A stretch of 64,000 bases of DNA from Amycolatopsis dendrobii (GTDB taxonomy: Bacteria; Actinomycetota; Actinomycetes; Mycobacteriales; Pseudonocardiaceae), in assembly GCF_014145675.1 (NCBI RefSeq), contig NZ_JACGZW010000006.1, positions 495,576-559,575 on the forward strand. Direction: 5' to 3'. Both the position numbers and the translations under genes were made by a program. The notes under the pieces are model-generated. The model saw only the letters and a list, made by a program, of their open reading frames with translations, had not been told where the DNA came from and made no database searches. How positions within the stretch are numbered: position 1 is the first letter of the stretch; each line of letters begins with the position of its first letter. Shown here one piece after another: positions 1-6,963 of the stretch.

Positions 1-156
1 ATATTCACCGACGCGCTAACCCAGGCCCGGCTCACCCCGAGCCTGCACGAACTGGCCGTCGCCCGTCGGCGGCTCGCGCTGGACCCGCACCTCGCGTGGG
101 CCGCTCTGAACGACTTCCGCAAGGCACACGACCTGCCGCTCCCCGCCCGGGCATAA
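1..156 (+). CDS. C-terminal end of an unrecognised protein (truncated by window start)
   Basis: An open frame enters from the left edge and runs 51 codons to TAA. The visible residues are mostly helical in character, rich in Leu, Ala and Arg (for example LHELAVARRRLALDPHLAW), and end PLPARA. I do not recognise the family from this fragment and no motif identifies it. Codon usage is typical of the window, with G/C at third positions, which supports real coding sequence. The next gene starts 69 bases later with its own promoter, so this is probably the last gene of its own transcript. Confidence 0.6.
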   Translation: MFTDALTQARLTPSLHELAVARRRLALDPHLAWAALNDFRKAHDLPLPARA

Positions 157-188
157 CCAACGCTTCTGGAGTACGAAACAACTAGCTC

Positions 189-218
189 TTGGACTTATCG
201 CCGCGCTGCTTCTAGCGT
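189..218 (+). promoter_or_regulatory. Promoter of a leaderless alpha/beta hydrolase gene
   Basis: TTGGAC at 189-194, an 18-base spacer and TAGCGT at 213-218 fit a sigma-70/HrdB-type promoter. The ATG starts 7 bases after the -10 element and there is no Shine-Dalgarno sequence, so the transcript is predicted to begin at the start codon. Confidence 0.55.
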
Positions 219-225
219 TGCGTCC

Positions 226-897
226 ATGACCACCTACGTCCTCGTCCCCGGTGCCTGCCACGGCGGCTGGTGCTTCGACCGGCTGACCGGCCAACTGCGC
301 GACCGCGGCCACGGCGTGCTCCCGCTGACGCTCACCGGGCTCAGCGAGCGGCAGCACCTGCTGCACTCCGGGGTCAACCTCGACACCCACATCGAGGACC
401 TCGTCCGCGCGCTGCGGGCCGAACAGGTCGAACACGCCGTGCTGGTCGGCCACAGCTACGGCGGGATGGTCATCACCGGTGCCGCCGACCGGGTCCCGGA
501 ACTGGTCGACGCGCTGGTGTACCTCGACGCTTTCGTCCCGGAAAACGGCGACTCCTGCTGGAGCCTGACCGACGACCGGCAGCGCGAGTGGTACCTGAGC
601 GTCGGCGAGACCGGATACGCCGTCCCGCCGCTGCCGTTCTTCGACCCGCGCGCGTCGGCGCACCCGCTGGCGACCCTGCTGCAGTCGATCCGGCTGGACG
701 GAGACTTGAGCCGGTTCCGCCGCCGGGACTACGTGTACGCGACGATGTGGGACGGCGGGTCGCCATTCGAGCCGACTTACCGGCGGCTCGTCGACGATCC
801 GCAGTGGAATGTCCACGCGCTGGACAGCAAGCACGACCTGATGCGGGACGCGCCGGACGAACTGCTGCGGATCCTTCTGGACGCCGGCGAGGATTAG
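226..897 (+). CDS. Alpha/beta hydrolase, EstC-like
   Basis: A 223-residue single-domain alpha/beta hydrolase. The strand-turn VLVPGACHGGW near the N terminus supplies the oxyanion region, and the nucleophile elbow GHSYGG (about residues 75-80) carries the catalytic Ser. The length and opening resemble small esterases of the EstC/salicylate-esterase-like group. A DSKHD segment near the C terminus probably holds the catalytic His. There is no signal peptide, so the enzyme should be cytoplasmic. The ATG is preceded by a -10 element rather than a ribosome binding site. A related hydrolase lies at 41661-42344. The substrate is unknown. Confidence 0.9.
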   Translation: MTTYVLVPGACHGGWCFDRLTGQLRDRGHGVLPLTLTGLSERQHLLHSGVNLDTHIEDLVRALRAEQVEHAVLVGHSYGGMVITGAADRVPELVDALVYLDAFVPENGDSCWSLTDDRQREWYLSVGETGYAVPPLPFFDPRASAHPLATLLQSIRLDGDLSRFRRRDYVYATMWDGGSPFEPTYRRLVDDPQWNVHALDSKHDLMRDAPDELLRILLDAGED

Positions 898-1269
898 ACG
901 CAACCCGATCGTTCAGCCGCCGATGCGGCCAATACCGAACACCCGCACCCCCGATGAAAAAGTGATTACTTCCGAGCAGTTCACATTGGGCCAAATTCCA
1001 CATTCATTCCTGACACCCAAATCAAAACACCCACGACCGCAGTGCAAAAAACTACAATAATCAAGATCCTAATCGTCGCCCCCAGCTGCCGATGATGCAC
1101 ATCAAGAAGTGAACAAGGTCACGGTTTCTTATTTCCCTGTTCTCGCCGCTGAGTTCTTTCGACAGTTTTCCCTTTGACGGAATCAGGTGCGGGACGGAAT
1201 CAAACTGATAATCTCATCTCCGCAGAAACCAGTTCATCTGATGCAGCATGCGAGGCACCCCTCACGCCG
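898..1269. other. AT-rich intergenic stretch
   Basis: About 370 bases between convergent genes with no convincing gene. From roughly 950 to 1250 the sequence is clearly richer in A and T than anything around it, with runs such as GTGCAAAAAACTACAATAA. An open frame crosses part of it on the plus strand but it lacks a ribosome binding site and has no recognisable protein features. No clear terminator hairpin was seen. Confidence 0.5.
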
Positions 1270-2259
1270 TCACCTTCCCAGCTCAGGCACCCGCTCCCCC
1301 GCCGGCGGCGGCCCAGGCGGCGTCCCGTCCCCGAACGGACGCCCGCCCAGCTCCTCCCGCCCGTGCGGCGTCAGCCACCCGGCCAGCTCCGGCCCCAGCG
1401 GCACGATCCCGGTCGGATTCACGTTCCGGTGCACCACGTAGTAATGCTCCTTGATCTGCCCGAAATCGATCGTGTCCCCGAAACCGGGCGTCTGGAACAG
1501 ATCCCGCGCATACGCCCACAGCACCGGCATCTCCGTCAGCTTCTGCCGGTTGCACTTGAAATGCCCGTGGTACACCGCGTCGAAGCGGACCAGCGTGGTG
1601 AACAGCCGAACGTCTGCCTCGGTGATCGTGTCGCCTACCAGGTACCGCTGGCCTGCCAGCCGCTCGGACAGCCAGTCCAGCCGGGAGAACAACGCGCGGT
1701 ACGCCTCCTCGTAAGCCTCCTGCGAAGTGGCGAAACCCGCCTTGTACACGCCGTTGTTCACGTCCCGGAAGACCTTCTCCGCGACGTCCTCGATCTCGTC
1801 GCGCAGCCGTTCCGGATACAGCTCGGGCGCGCCGTCGCGGTGATAGGCGCCCCATTCCAGCGACAGGTCGACGGTGATCTGCTTGAAGTCGTTGGTCACC
1901 ACCTGTCCACTCGGGACATCCACAATGGAGGGAACGGTAATCCCGCGCGGATAGTCCGGGTACCGCGCGAAAAACGCCTCCTGCAACCGTTCGATGCCGA
2001 GCACCGGGTCGCGGCCGCCGGGGTCGAGGTCGAAGGTCCAGCTGCGTTCGTCGTGCGTGGGGCCGCACAGGCCCATCGACAGCGCCTCTTCGAGGCCGAG
2101 CAGCCTGCGCACGATCGACGCGCGGTTCGCCCACGGGCACGCGCGCGCGATCACCAGGCGGTAGCGGCCCGGCTCCACCGGCCAGCCGTCGCGGCCGTCG
2201 GCGGTGATGCGGTCGAAGATGTAGTTCGTGTCGCGTTTGAACTCACCCTGGTCGGGCAT
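1270..2259 (-). CDS. Glutathionyl-hydroquinone reductase-like GST family protein
   Basis: A 329-residue protein of the Xi-class glutathione transferase type (YqjG/ECM4 family). The N-terminal thioredoxin-like domain contains the family's active-site motif ACPWANR with its catalytic Cys. The helical C-terminal domain contains the family-like KAGFATSQEAYE and YLVGDTITEADVRLF segments. Known members reduce glutathionylated hydroquinones. Actinomycetes use mycothiol, so the natural thiol here may be mycothiol, which is inference. The ATG at 2259 follows GAAAGG and was chosen over longer in-frame extensions that run into the neighbouring MarR gene. The MarR gene ends about 20 bases upstream on the same strand, suggesting co-transcription. 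Confidence 0.88.
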   Translation of the reverse strand: MPDQGEFKRDTNYIFDRITADGRDGWPVEPGRYRLVIARACPWANRASIVRRLLGLEEALSMGLCGPTHDERSWTFDLDPGGRDPVLGIERLQEAFFARYPDYPRGITVPSIVDVPSGQVVTNDFKQITVDLSLEWGAYHRDGAPELYPERLRDEIEDVAEKVFRDVNNGVYKAGFATSQEAYEEAYRALFSRLDWLSERLAGQRYLVGDTITEADVRLFTTLVRFDAVYHGHFKCNRQKLTEMPVLWAYARDLFQTPGFGDTIDFGQIKEHYYVVHRNVNPTGIVPLGPELAGWLTPHGREELGGRPFGDGTPPGPPPAGERVPELGR

Positions 2260-2279
2260 CGGAAGCCTTTCGTCGGGAG

Positions 2280-2768
2280 TCAGGTCTGGTCGTCCGGGCA
2301 GCCCGGACCGTCCGGCGGCTCCAGCGCGGCGGCCAGCCGGGCGAGGATCGGGCCCGCGGCGCGGACCTCCTCGGGCGAGAGGTGGTCGAACAGGAACGTG
2401 CGCACCCGTTCGAGATGCCCGGGATACGCGGCGGCTAACTTCGCCCGACCCAATTCGGTGAGCGTCGCGTGCGCGGCCCGCCGGTCCTGCGGGCATTTCA
2501 CCTTCTTGACCAGGCCGCGGCGCACCATCGCCTCCACGACCCGGCTGATCCGGCTCAGCGACAGCGCCGTGGACTCCGCCAGATCGGTGAGCCGCAGCCT
2601 GCCTTCGGGCGCTTCCGAGAGCGACACGAGCACGGTGTAATCCGTCAGCGAGACACCGTTGTCGTGCGCGAACTGGTCGTCGAGAGCCCGCGGCAGGACT
2701 GTGACGACCCGCATCAGCGGACGCCACACTGCCTCTTCTTCACTGGTCAGCGGGGTTCTGTTCACCAC
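2280..2768 (-). CDS. MarR family transcriptional regulator
   Basis: A 162-residue winged-helix protein with the MarR layout. The recognition region reads LRLTDLAESTALSLSRISRVVEAMVRRGLV, followed by the wing with the DRR signature (CPQDRRAAHATLT). It probably senses a small phenolic or oxidant ligand and controls the reductase downstream and the divergent YceI gene, an inference from position. The GTG at 2768 lies 8 bases after TATACT, so the mRNA appears leaderless. No Shine-Dalgarno sequence is present. The C terminus is acidic and proline-rich. Confidence 0.9.
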   Translation of the reverse strand: MVNRTPLTSEEEAVWRPLMRVVTVLPRALDDQFAHDNGVSLTDYTVLVSLSEAPEGRLRLTDLAESTALSLSRISRVVEAMVRRGLVKKVKCPQDRRAAHATLTELGRAKLAAAYPGHLERVRTFLFDHLSPEEVRAAGPILARLAAALEPPDGPGCPDDQT

Positions 2769-2776
2769 AGAGGGGG

Positions 2777-2782
2777 AGTATA
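2777..2782 (-). promoter_or_regulatory. -10 element of the MarR gene
   Basis: TATACT on the minus strand, one mismatch from consensus, ends 8 bases before the GTG start, indicating a leaderless transcript. No good -35 hexamer was found. Confidence 0.45.
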
Positions 2783-2827
2783 TCCGACACTTGCTCGCGC
2801 AATCAGTTATTGTGGGCTACAGTGCTA

Positions 2828-2841
2828 GTTGAACACTCAAC
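2828..2841. promoter_or_regulatory. Candidate MarR operator upstream of yceI-like gene
   Basis: GTTGA-ACAC-TCAAC is a perfect 5-bp-arm inverted repeat between the divergent MarR and YceI genes. It lies just downstream of a TACAGT -10-like hexamer (2818-2823), where bound protein would block YceI transcription. TTGA/TCAA half sites are common in MarR operators. Confidence 0.4.
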
Positions 2842-2865
2842 CAAGGACCCGAAGGAACGGAACTC

Positions 2866-3423
2866 ATGACCAGCGCGACCACCTACGCCCACCTGACCGG
2901 CACCTACACGATCGACGGTTCGCACAGCCGGATCGGCTTCGTCGCCCGCCACGCCATGGTCACCAAGGTCCGCGGCTCCTTCAACGAGTTCGAGGGCTCG
3001 TTCACCCTGGACGGCGAGAACCCGGCCAACTCGAGCGCGAACGTCACCATCCAGACCAAGAGCGTCGACACCCGCAACGCCGACCGCGACGGCCACCTGC
3101 GCACCAACGACTTCCTGTCCGTCGAGCAGTTCCCGACCATCACCTTCACCTCCACCGGGATCAAGCAGACCGGCGAGGACACCTTCGACGTGACCGGCGA
3201 CCTGACCGTCAAGGACGTCACCAAGCAGGTCACCATCCCGTTCGAGTTCGGCGGCGCCGCGAAGGACCCGTTCGGCAACGACCGCGTCGGCTTCGAGGGC
3301 TCGACCACGATCAACCGCAGCGACTACGGCGTCACCTTCAACGCCGCGCTCGAAACCGGCGGCGTGCTGGTCTCGGACAAGATCACCCTCGAGTTCGAGA
3401 TCTCCGCGATCAAGAACGCCTGA
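2866..3423 (+). CDS. YceI family lipocalin-like protein
   Basis: A 185-residue protein matching the YceI family, whose members form a lipocalin-like beta barrel that binds isoprenoid lipids. The family opening is clear: GTYTIDGSHSRIGFVARHAMVTKVRGSFNEFEG. The later segment TGDLTVKDVTKQVTIPFEFGG is also typical. There is no signal peptide, as in many actinomycete members. The ATG at 2866 follows GAAGGA at good spacing. The gene diverges from the MarR regulator across a short promoter region with a palindrome and is followed by a strong hairpin terminator. Confidence 0.93.
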   Translation: MTSATTYAHLTGTYTIDGSHSRIGFVARHAMVTKVRGSFNEFEGSFTLDGENPANSSANVTIQTKSVDTRNADRDGHLRTNDFLSVEQFPTITFTSTGIKQTGEDTFDVTGDLTVKDVTKQVTIPFEFGGAAKDPFGNDRVGFEGSTTINRSDYGVTFNAALETGGVLVSDKITLEFEISAIKNA

Positions 3424-3444
3424 ACCACCCCGGCTGTCCGCGAA

Positions 3445-3481
3445 GGGAACCCTGAGGGAGTCTGATTCCGTCAGGGTTCCC
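3445..3481 (+). terminator. Hairpin terminator (member A of the window's hairpin family)
   Basis: GGGAACCCTGA at 3445-3455 pairs perfectly with TCAGGGTTCCC at 3471-3481. The 15-base loop contains a second short stem (GGGA/TTCC). It lies between the convergent YceI and TetR genes and shares its loop pattern with hairpins at 31737, 31797, 53958 and 63660. Confidence 0.8.
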
Positions 3482-3495
3482 CTCGCGTGCTTTCG

Positions 3496-4083
3496 CTAGG
3501 CCGCGCGCAGACCGGCGATACCCACCTCTAGCGCAGCTTCGAGGTGTTGCGGTTCGCCGGTCGTCAACAGCATCAACACCCCGCCTTGCACCCCGGCCAG
3601 CAGTGCGGACGCGGCCTGCTTCGGATCCAATCCGGGCCGGATCTCCCCGGCCGCCCGCAGGTTCTCGATCCCCGCGGTCAACTCGCACAGCCACCGCTGC
3701 ATCAGCTGCGCCACCACCGCCTGCGCGCCCGGCGTGTTGCGGCCGATCTGCGACATCACCACGTTCAGCGGGCAATGCCTGCCCTGCTCGGTGTAGTGCC
3801 CGAGCACCACCTGCTGCCAGGTCCGGAAGTCGTCCCAGGTGCGCAGCGCGCCGAGCGACGGCTGCTGCACCTCCAGCACCCGGTCCGCCTCCCAGCGCGC
3901 GACGGCCAGCAGCAGTTCTTCCTTGCCGTCCGGGAAATAGTGGAACAGCTGGCTTTTGCTGGTCCCGGTCTGCGCACGGACGTCGTCCAGCGTCGTCGCG
4001 AGCACGCCGCGCTCGCGGATCACCTCGGCCGCGCCCTCCACGATCCGCTGTCGCGTGGCCTCGCCCTTGCGCGTGAGCGTCAT
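3496..4083 (-). CDS. TetR family transcriptional regulator
   Basis: A 195-residue TetR-type repressor. The N-terminal helix-turn-helix reads TRQRIVEGAAEVIRERGV then LDDVRAQTGTSKSQLFHYFPDGKEELL, the usual DNA-binding pattern. The C-terminal ligand domain contains the CPLN and GL-P-KQAASALLAGVQGG segments seen in the subgroup controlling reductases and efflux genes. The ATG follows GGGAGGCAGGCG. An inverted repeat just upstream overlaps its own likely transcription start, so autorepression is probable. No target gene is obvious: the upstream neighbour on the same strand is a lipoprotein operon end. Confidence 0.9.
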   Translation of the reverse strand: MTLTRKGEATRQRIVEGAAEVIRERGVLATTLDDVRAQTGTSKSQLFHYFPDGKEELLLAVARWEADRVLEVQQPSLGALRTWDDFRTWQQVVLGHYTEQGRHCPLNVVMSQIGRNTPGAQAVVAQLMQRWLCELTAGIENLRAAGEIRPGLDPKQAASALLAGVQGGVLMLLTTGEPQHLEAALEVGIAGLRAA

Positions 4084-4098
4084 CGCCTGCCTCCCGAT

Positions 4099-4114
4099 TG
4101 GACCTGCGAGTCCA
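4099..4114. promoter_or_regulatory. Candidate TetR autorepression operator
   Basis: TGGAC and GTCCA arms separated by 6 bases lie immediately upstream of the TetR start codon. On the minus strand a TAGAGT hexamer precedes them, so the operator would cover the transcription start. Confidence 0.4.
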
Positions 4115-4130
4115 CTCTACCCGCGGGCGA

Positions 4131-4745
4131 TCAGAACGCGGTCCCTCCGTCCGACCAGGACGTCTGGCCGAAATCCTCGTCGTCCACCGGCGCGCGGCGC
4201 GGTCGAGGACGCTCGGGCTCCGGGGCTTCCGCGACCTCCTCCTCCACGACGGCCTCGGGCTCAGCCTCAGGAGTGCCTTTCGGCCAGATGCACGGCGAAG
4301 TCGCACCCAGATAGAGCTTTCCGAGTTCGTTGGCCTGCAACGACATGTCGAAGCCGTCCCGCTCGTTGCGCGCGAAGACGTACTGGTCGGTGGGCCGCCG
4401 GTCGGTCAGCACCGTGAAACCGTGCCCCTGCCACCACTTCACGACGGCCTCGAACTGCGCCGTGAAGGTGCCCGGTTCGAGGCCGGTCACCTCGTAGGTG
4501 GCGGAGATTTCGTACCGTCCGGCCGGACCGTTGTCGGTCGGATCGGTGCATTCGGAACGGTTGCGGGAGAAAAGTTCCCGTCCGGCGGGCGCGGGCAGCG
4601 CGGAAAACGCGCCGCGCACGTAGTCCTCGACCTGGTCGCGGGCTTCGGTTTCGGTGATCGTGGGGGTCATGGCTCCACCTCCTGGGGAGCAGGCTACGAG
4701 GGGAAGGGCGGCGAGGCAGGCCAGCGCGGTGCGGCGCGCCGTCAC
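4131..4745 (-). CDS. Predicted lipoprotein, last gene of an EspC-like/DUF1023 operon
   Basis: A 204-residue secreted protein. The first residues (VTARRTALACLAALPLVAC) form a signal peptide ending in the lipobox LVAC, so the Cys is probably lipidated and the protein anchored on the outer face of the membrane. The middle forms an alpha/beta domain with two Cys (SECTD, SPCIW) that may form a disulfide. The C-terminal 45 residues are an acidic then basic proline-rich tail. The GTG at 4745 overlaps the stop of the upstream hydrolase gene (GTGA), implying translational coupling. I do not recognise the domain. Confidence 0.82.
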   Translation of the reverse strand: MTARRTALACLAALPLVACSPGGGAMTPTITETEARDQVEDYVRGAFSALPAPAGRELFSRNRSECTDPTDNGPAGRYEISATYEVTGLEPGTFTAQFEAVVKWWQGHGFTVLTDRRPTDQYVFARNERDGFDMSLQANELGKLYLGATSPCIWPKGTPEAEPEAVVEEEVAEAPEPERPRPRRAPVDDEDFGQTSWSDGGTAF

Positions 4746-6241
4746 GCCGGCAGCCCGGCGATGATCCGGCCGAAGCTGCGCAGCGACGGGTTGTTGTCCT
4801 CCCAGTATTGGCTGTGCGCGGCCCCGGACAGGCCGCCCTCGTACCACGGGCCCTTGTCGCCCGGCGCGGATTCGAAGACCTGGCCGCCGAATCCGTCGCC
4901 CGCCGGGCTCGGGCCGAGCGGGTCGTGGCCGCCGACGCCGATGTTGGTGATCTTGATGAGGTCGTGTTCGGCGACCGTCGAGTGCACGTGCTGGGCGACC
5001 TGATCCTGCGGGACGCCGTCGAGGTGCAACTGGTTCGCGTGCTCGACGCCGACGCCCGGGCTGCCGGCGAAGATCAGGTCGTCGGCATTGAGCCCGCCGT
5101 CGCGAGCCGCGTGGCCGATCACCGTCGTGCCGTAGCTGTGGCCGAGCACGGTGTTGTGCGACGGCGTGCCTTCGTGCGAAGCCCGCAGGCCGTCCTCGAA
5201 TTTCGACAACGCCTCTTTGCCGCCGTCGGCGTATTTCTCGCTGGCAGCGTTGACGAGTTCATCTGGCGCGTCGTAGCCGACCCAGGTGATCACCGACGTC
5301 GACGGCGAGCCCGCCATCGTCGCCGACTGCCACATCTTGTCCGACCGGCCGAGGTCGCCGCCGATCTTGGCCAGCTCGCTGCCGGTGCCGGGCACGTAGG
5401 TCGCGACGTTCGCCGCGGTGTCCGGGTTTCCGGCCGCGACCACCGCGGTGCCGTCGCCGCTGACGTCGAGCGAGATCAGGAAGGCGGGCGGTTTGCCGTC
5501 TCCGGTGGCCGCGAGCCGGTCGCGGATCGCGGTGAGGCCGCGCAGTTGCGCGTCGTCGCCCTTGCGCTTGTCGATTTCCTGTTGCAGCACAACGCGATTC
5601 GCCGCGTCGCGATCGACCACCGGGATGCCGTCGAGGTTGCGGATCAGGTCCGGGTTGTCGCGCAGGATCGAGGATTGCGCGGAATCGGACAGACTGTCCC
5701 ACCACGCCCGGTTCTCCGCCGGAGTGCCGTTCGGTTTCGGCTGGCTGCTGGTCGCCATCGCCAGCGCGACGACGCCCGTCCCACCGCTTTCGCCCTGCAC
5801 CGCGCGATCGAGCACGACAGTGAGGTCAGCGTCGGCTTCGGTGGCGTCACGGAGAATCTGGCCGACGCGGTCGGCGACTTCGGCCTGCCGCTCGGGCTCC
5901 CCGCTGACCCCGCCGCCGTCGTCGATCCGCATTCCGTTGCGCGAGGCGAAATCGTCGACGTCGCGCACCGCCGCACTGATCCGCTCGACCGCCAGCTGCG
6001 CGTCGTGCACCCCGCGCCGGACCGCCGATACGTCAGTGGTCAGCTGCCGCAATTCCGTTGTGAGCGCGGTGCCTTTGGCGGTCGCGGCGTCCGCCGCGTC
6101 GCCTTGCCAGGCACCGAACTTCGTCATGGCGTCGGCGTCGTCGTTCGCCGCGGTGAGCCGGGCGGCCCGGATGCCGAGCGCGTCGACCGCCGCGGCGAGG
6201 CCTGCGGGATTCCAGCGCCGGACGTCTCCCCAGGTGATCAT
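4742..6241 (-). CDS. DUF1023-type alpha/beta hydrolase with helical N-terminal domain
   Basis: A 499-residue protein. Residues 1-110 are helical and resemble WXG100/EspC-like coiled domains. The C-terminal 230 residues form a DUF1023 alpha/beta hydrolase with the nucleophile elbow LGHSYGTTV and the acid/His region GVGGHDPLGPSPAGDGFGG. DUF1023 proteins are common beside type VII secretion substrates in actinomycetes. Their substrates are unknown. The ATG at 6241 overlaps the TGA of the upstream small gene (ATGA), and its own stop overlaps the lipoprotein start, so three proteins are made from one coupled message. Confidence 0.85.
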   Translation of the reverse strand: MITWGDVRRWNPAGLAAAVDALGIRAARLTAANDDADAMTKFGAWQGDAADAATAKGTALTTELRQLTTDVSAVRRGVHDAQLAVERISAAVRDVDDFASRNGMRIDDGGGVSGEPERQAEVADRVGQILRDATEADADLTVVLDRAVQGESGGTGVVALAMATSSQPKPNGTPAENRAWWDSLSDSAQSSILRDNPDLIRNLDGIPVVDRDAANRVVLQQEIDKRKGDDAQLRGLTAIRDRLAATGDGKPPAFLISLDVSGDGTAVVAAGNPDTAANVATYVPGTGSELAKIGGDLGRSDKMWQSATMAGSPSTSVITWVGYDAPDELVNAASEKYADGGKEALSKFEDGLRASHEGTPSHNTVLGHSYGTTVIGHAARDGGLNADDLIFAGSPGVGVEHANQLHLDGVPQDQVAQHVHSTVAEHDLIKITNIGVGGHDPLGPSPAGDGFGGQVFESAPGDKGPWYEGGLSGAAHSQYWEDNNPSLRSFGRIIAGLPA

Positions 6242-6531
6242 CGGCCCGCCGCCGCGATCTCGCCGGTCGCGTTCCGGTCGGAGCCGCGATAGCCGGCCGC
6301 GGCCTGGTCGAGGTTGCCCGCGTAGGCCTCGGTGCCGGCTGTCCACTTCGGAACGGCGCGGCCCCAGGCGCCGGACAGGCGATCCGCCGCGGCCACGCTC
6401 GTGCCGCCGGACAGCCCGACCCCGGCGAGCGCGCCCGCGAGGTCGACCGTCCGCACGGTCGCCGCCGCCTCGTGCGCCCGTCCGGCCGCGGTCGCGACCT
6501 CCCCCGGAGCGACCTCGAAACCCGTTCCCAT
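6238..6531 (-). CDS. EspC-like small helical protein (type VII secretion target family)
   Basis: A 97-residue protein opening GFEVAPGEVATAAGRAHEAA, the pattern of the EspC/type VII secretion target family, which are small helical hairpins partnered with larger proteins. A single AWG motif lies in the middle. Two ATGs occur; the one at 6531 is 6-7 bases from the GGGGAG ribosome binding site, while the one at 6537 abuts it, so 6531 was chosen. It is the first gene of the operon with the DUF1023 hydrolase and lipoprotein. No ESX ATPase genes are in the window. Confidence 0.75.
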   Translation of the reverse strand: MGTGFEVAPGEVATAAGRAHEAAATVRTVDLAGALAGVGLSGGTSVAAADRLSGAWGRAVPKWTAGTEAYAGNLDQAAAGYRGSDRNATGEIAAAGR

Positions 6532-6963
6532 GCGCATCTCCCCCCACCGCGGCGTCCGGACGACCCGTACGACGGACGTCCGCGGCAGCCGGTTCCCGAC
6601 AGTTCGACCTTCGCGGAAACTCTTGGCAAGATCTCGTCGGCAAGGCTTTGACCTGCACAAACGCCCGCCTACCCTGTCCACATATGTGAACGCTAGTCAC
6701 GTGACTGAATAGTTATCAGCCCGCGTCTTGCCCGCCGGTGACCAGCGTGTGACTGTGTACGGCGAAGTTCGAACCGGAGCGGGCGGGGCCGGCGCACGGC
6801 GAGGAAAGGCGCCGGCGCGACGGCGGGTTCGGCCGTTCCCCAGTGCTGGACCAGTCCGGCAGTCCTTGTCCCCTCGACCCCCATTCGTCCGGCCAGGACG
6901 GCGCTGACCTCGCGGGCAGCGGACCAGGACCGGCCGGCCATCCCGGAAAGAGACGGCTCGGCA
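6532..6963. other. Divergent promoter region between EspC-like operon and sugar porter
   Basis: About 430 bases without a credible gene. It holds two perfect palindromes, CACATATGTG (6678-6687) and AGTCACGTGACT (6694-6705), close together and in a patch less GC-rich than its surroundings. They could be operators for either divergent gene. The remainder up to the sugar porter start shows nothing I can name. Confidence 0.45.
6678..6705. promoter_or_regulatory. Two adjacent perfect palindromes
   Basis: CACATATGTG (6678-6687) and AGTCACGTGACT (6694-6705) lie 6 bases apart in the divergent control region. Perfect even palindromes suggest dimeric regulator sites, possibly for sugar-porter control. 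No regulator gene is adjacent. Confidence 0.35.

Noticed and set aside
1174..2640. 488-residue plus-strand open frame
   Set aside because: It is antisense to the GST-like and MarR genes, both with clear family motifs, and its product is Arg/Val-rich without domains.
4742..6700. 652-residue extended form of the DUF1023 hydrolase
   Set aside because: The extension overlaps the EspC-like gene in another frame and is Arg/Gly-rich; ATG at 6241 with an ATGA overlap fits operon logic better.
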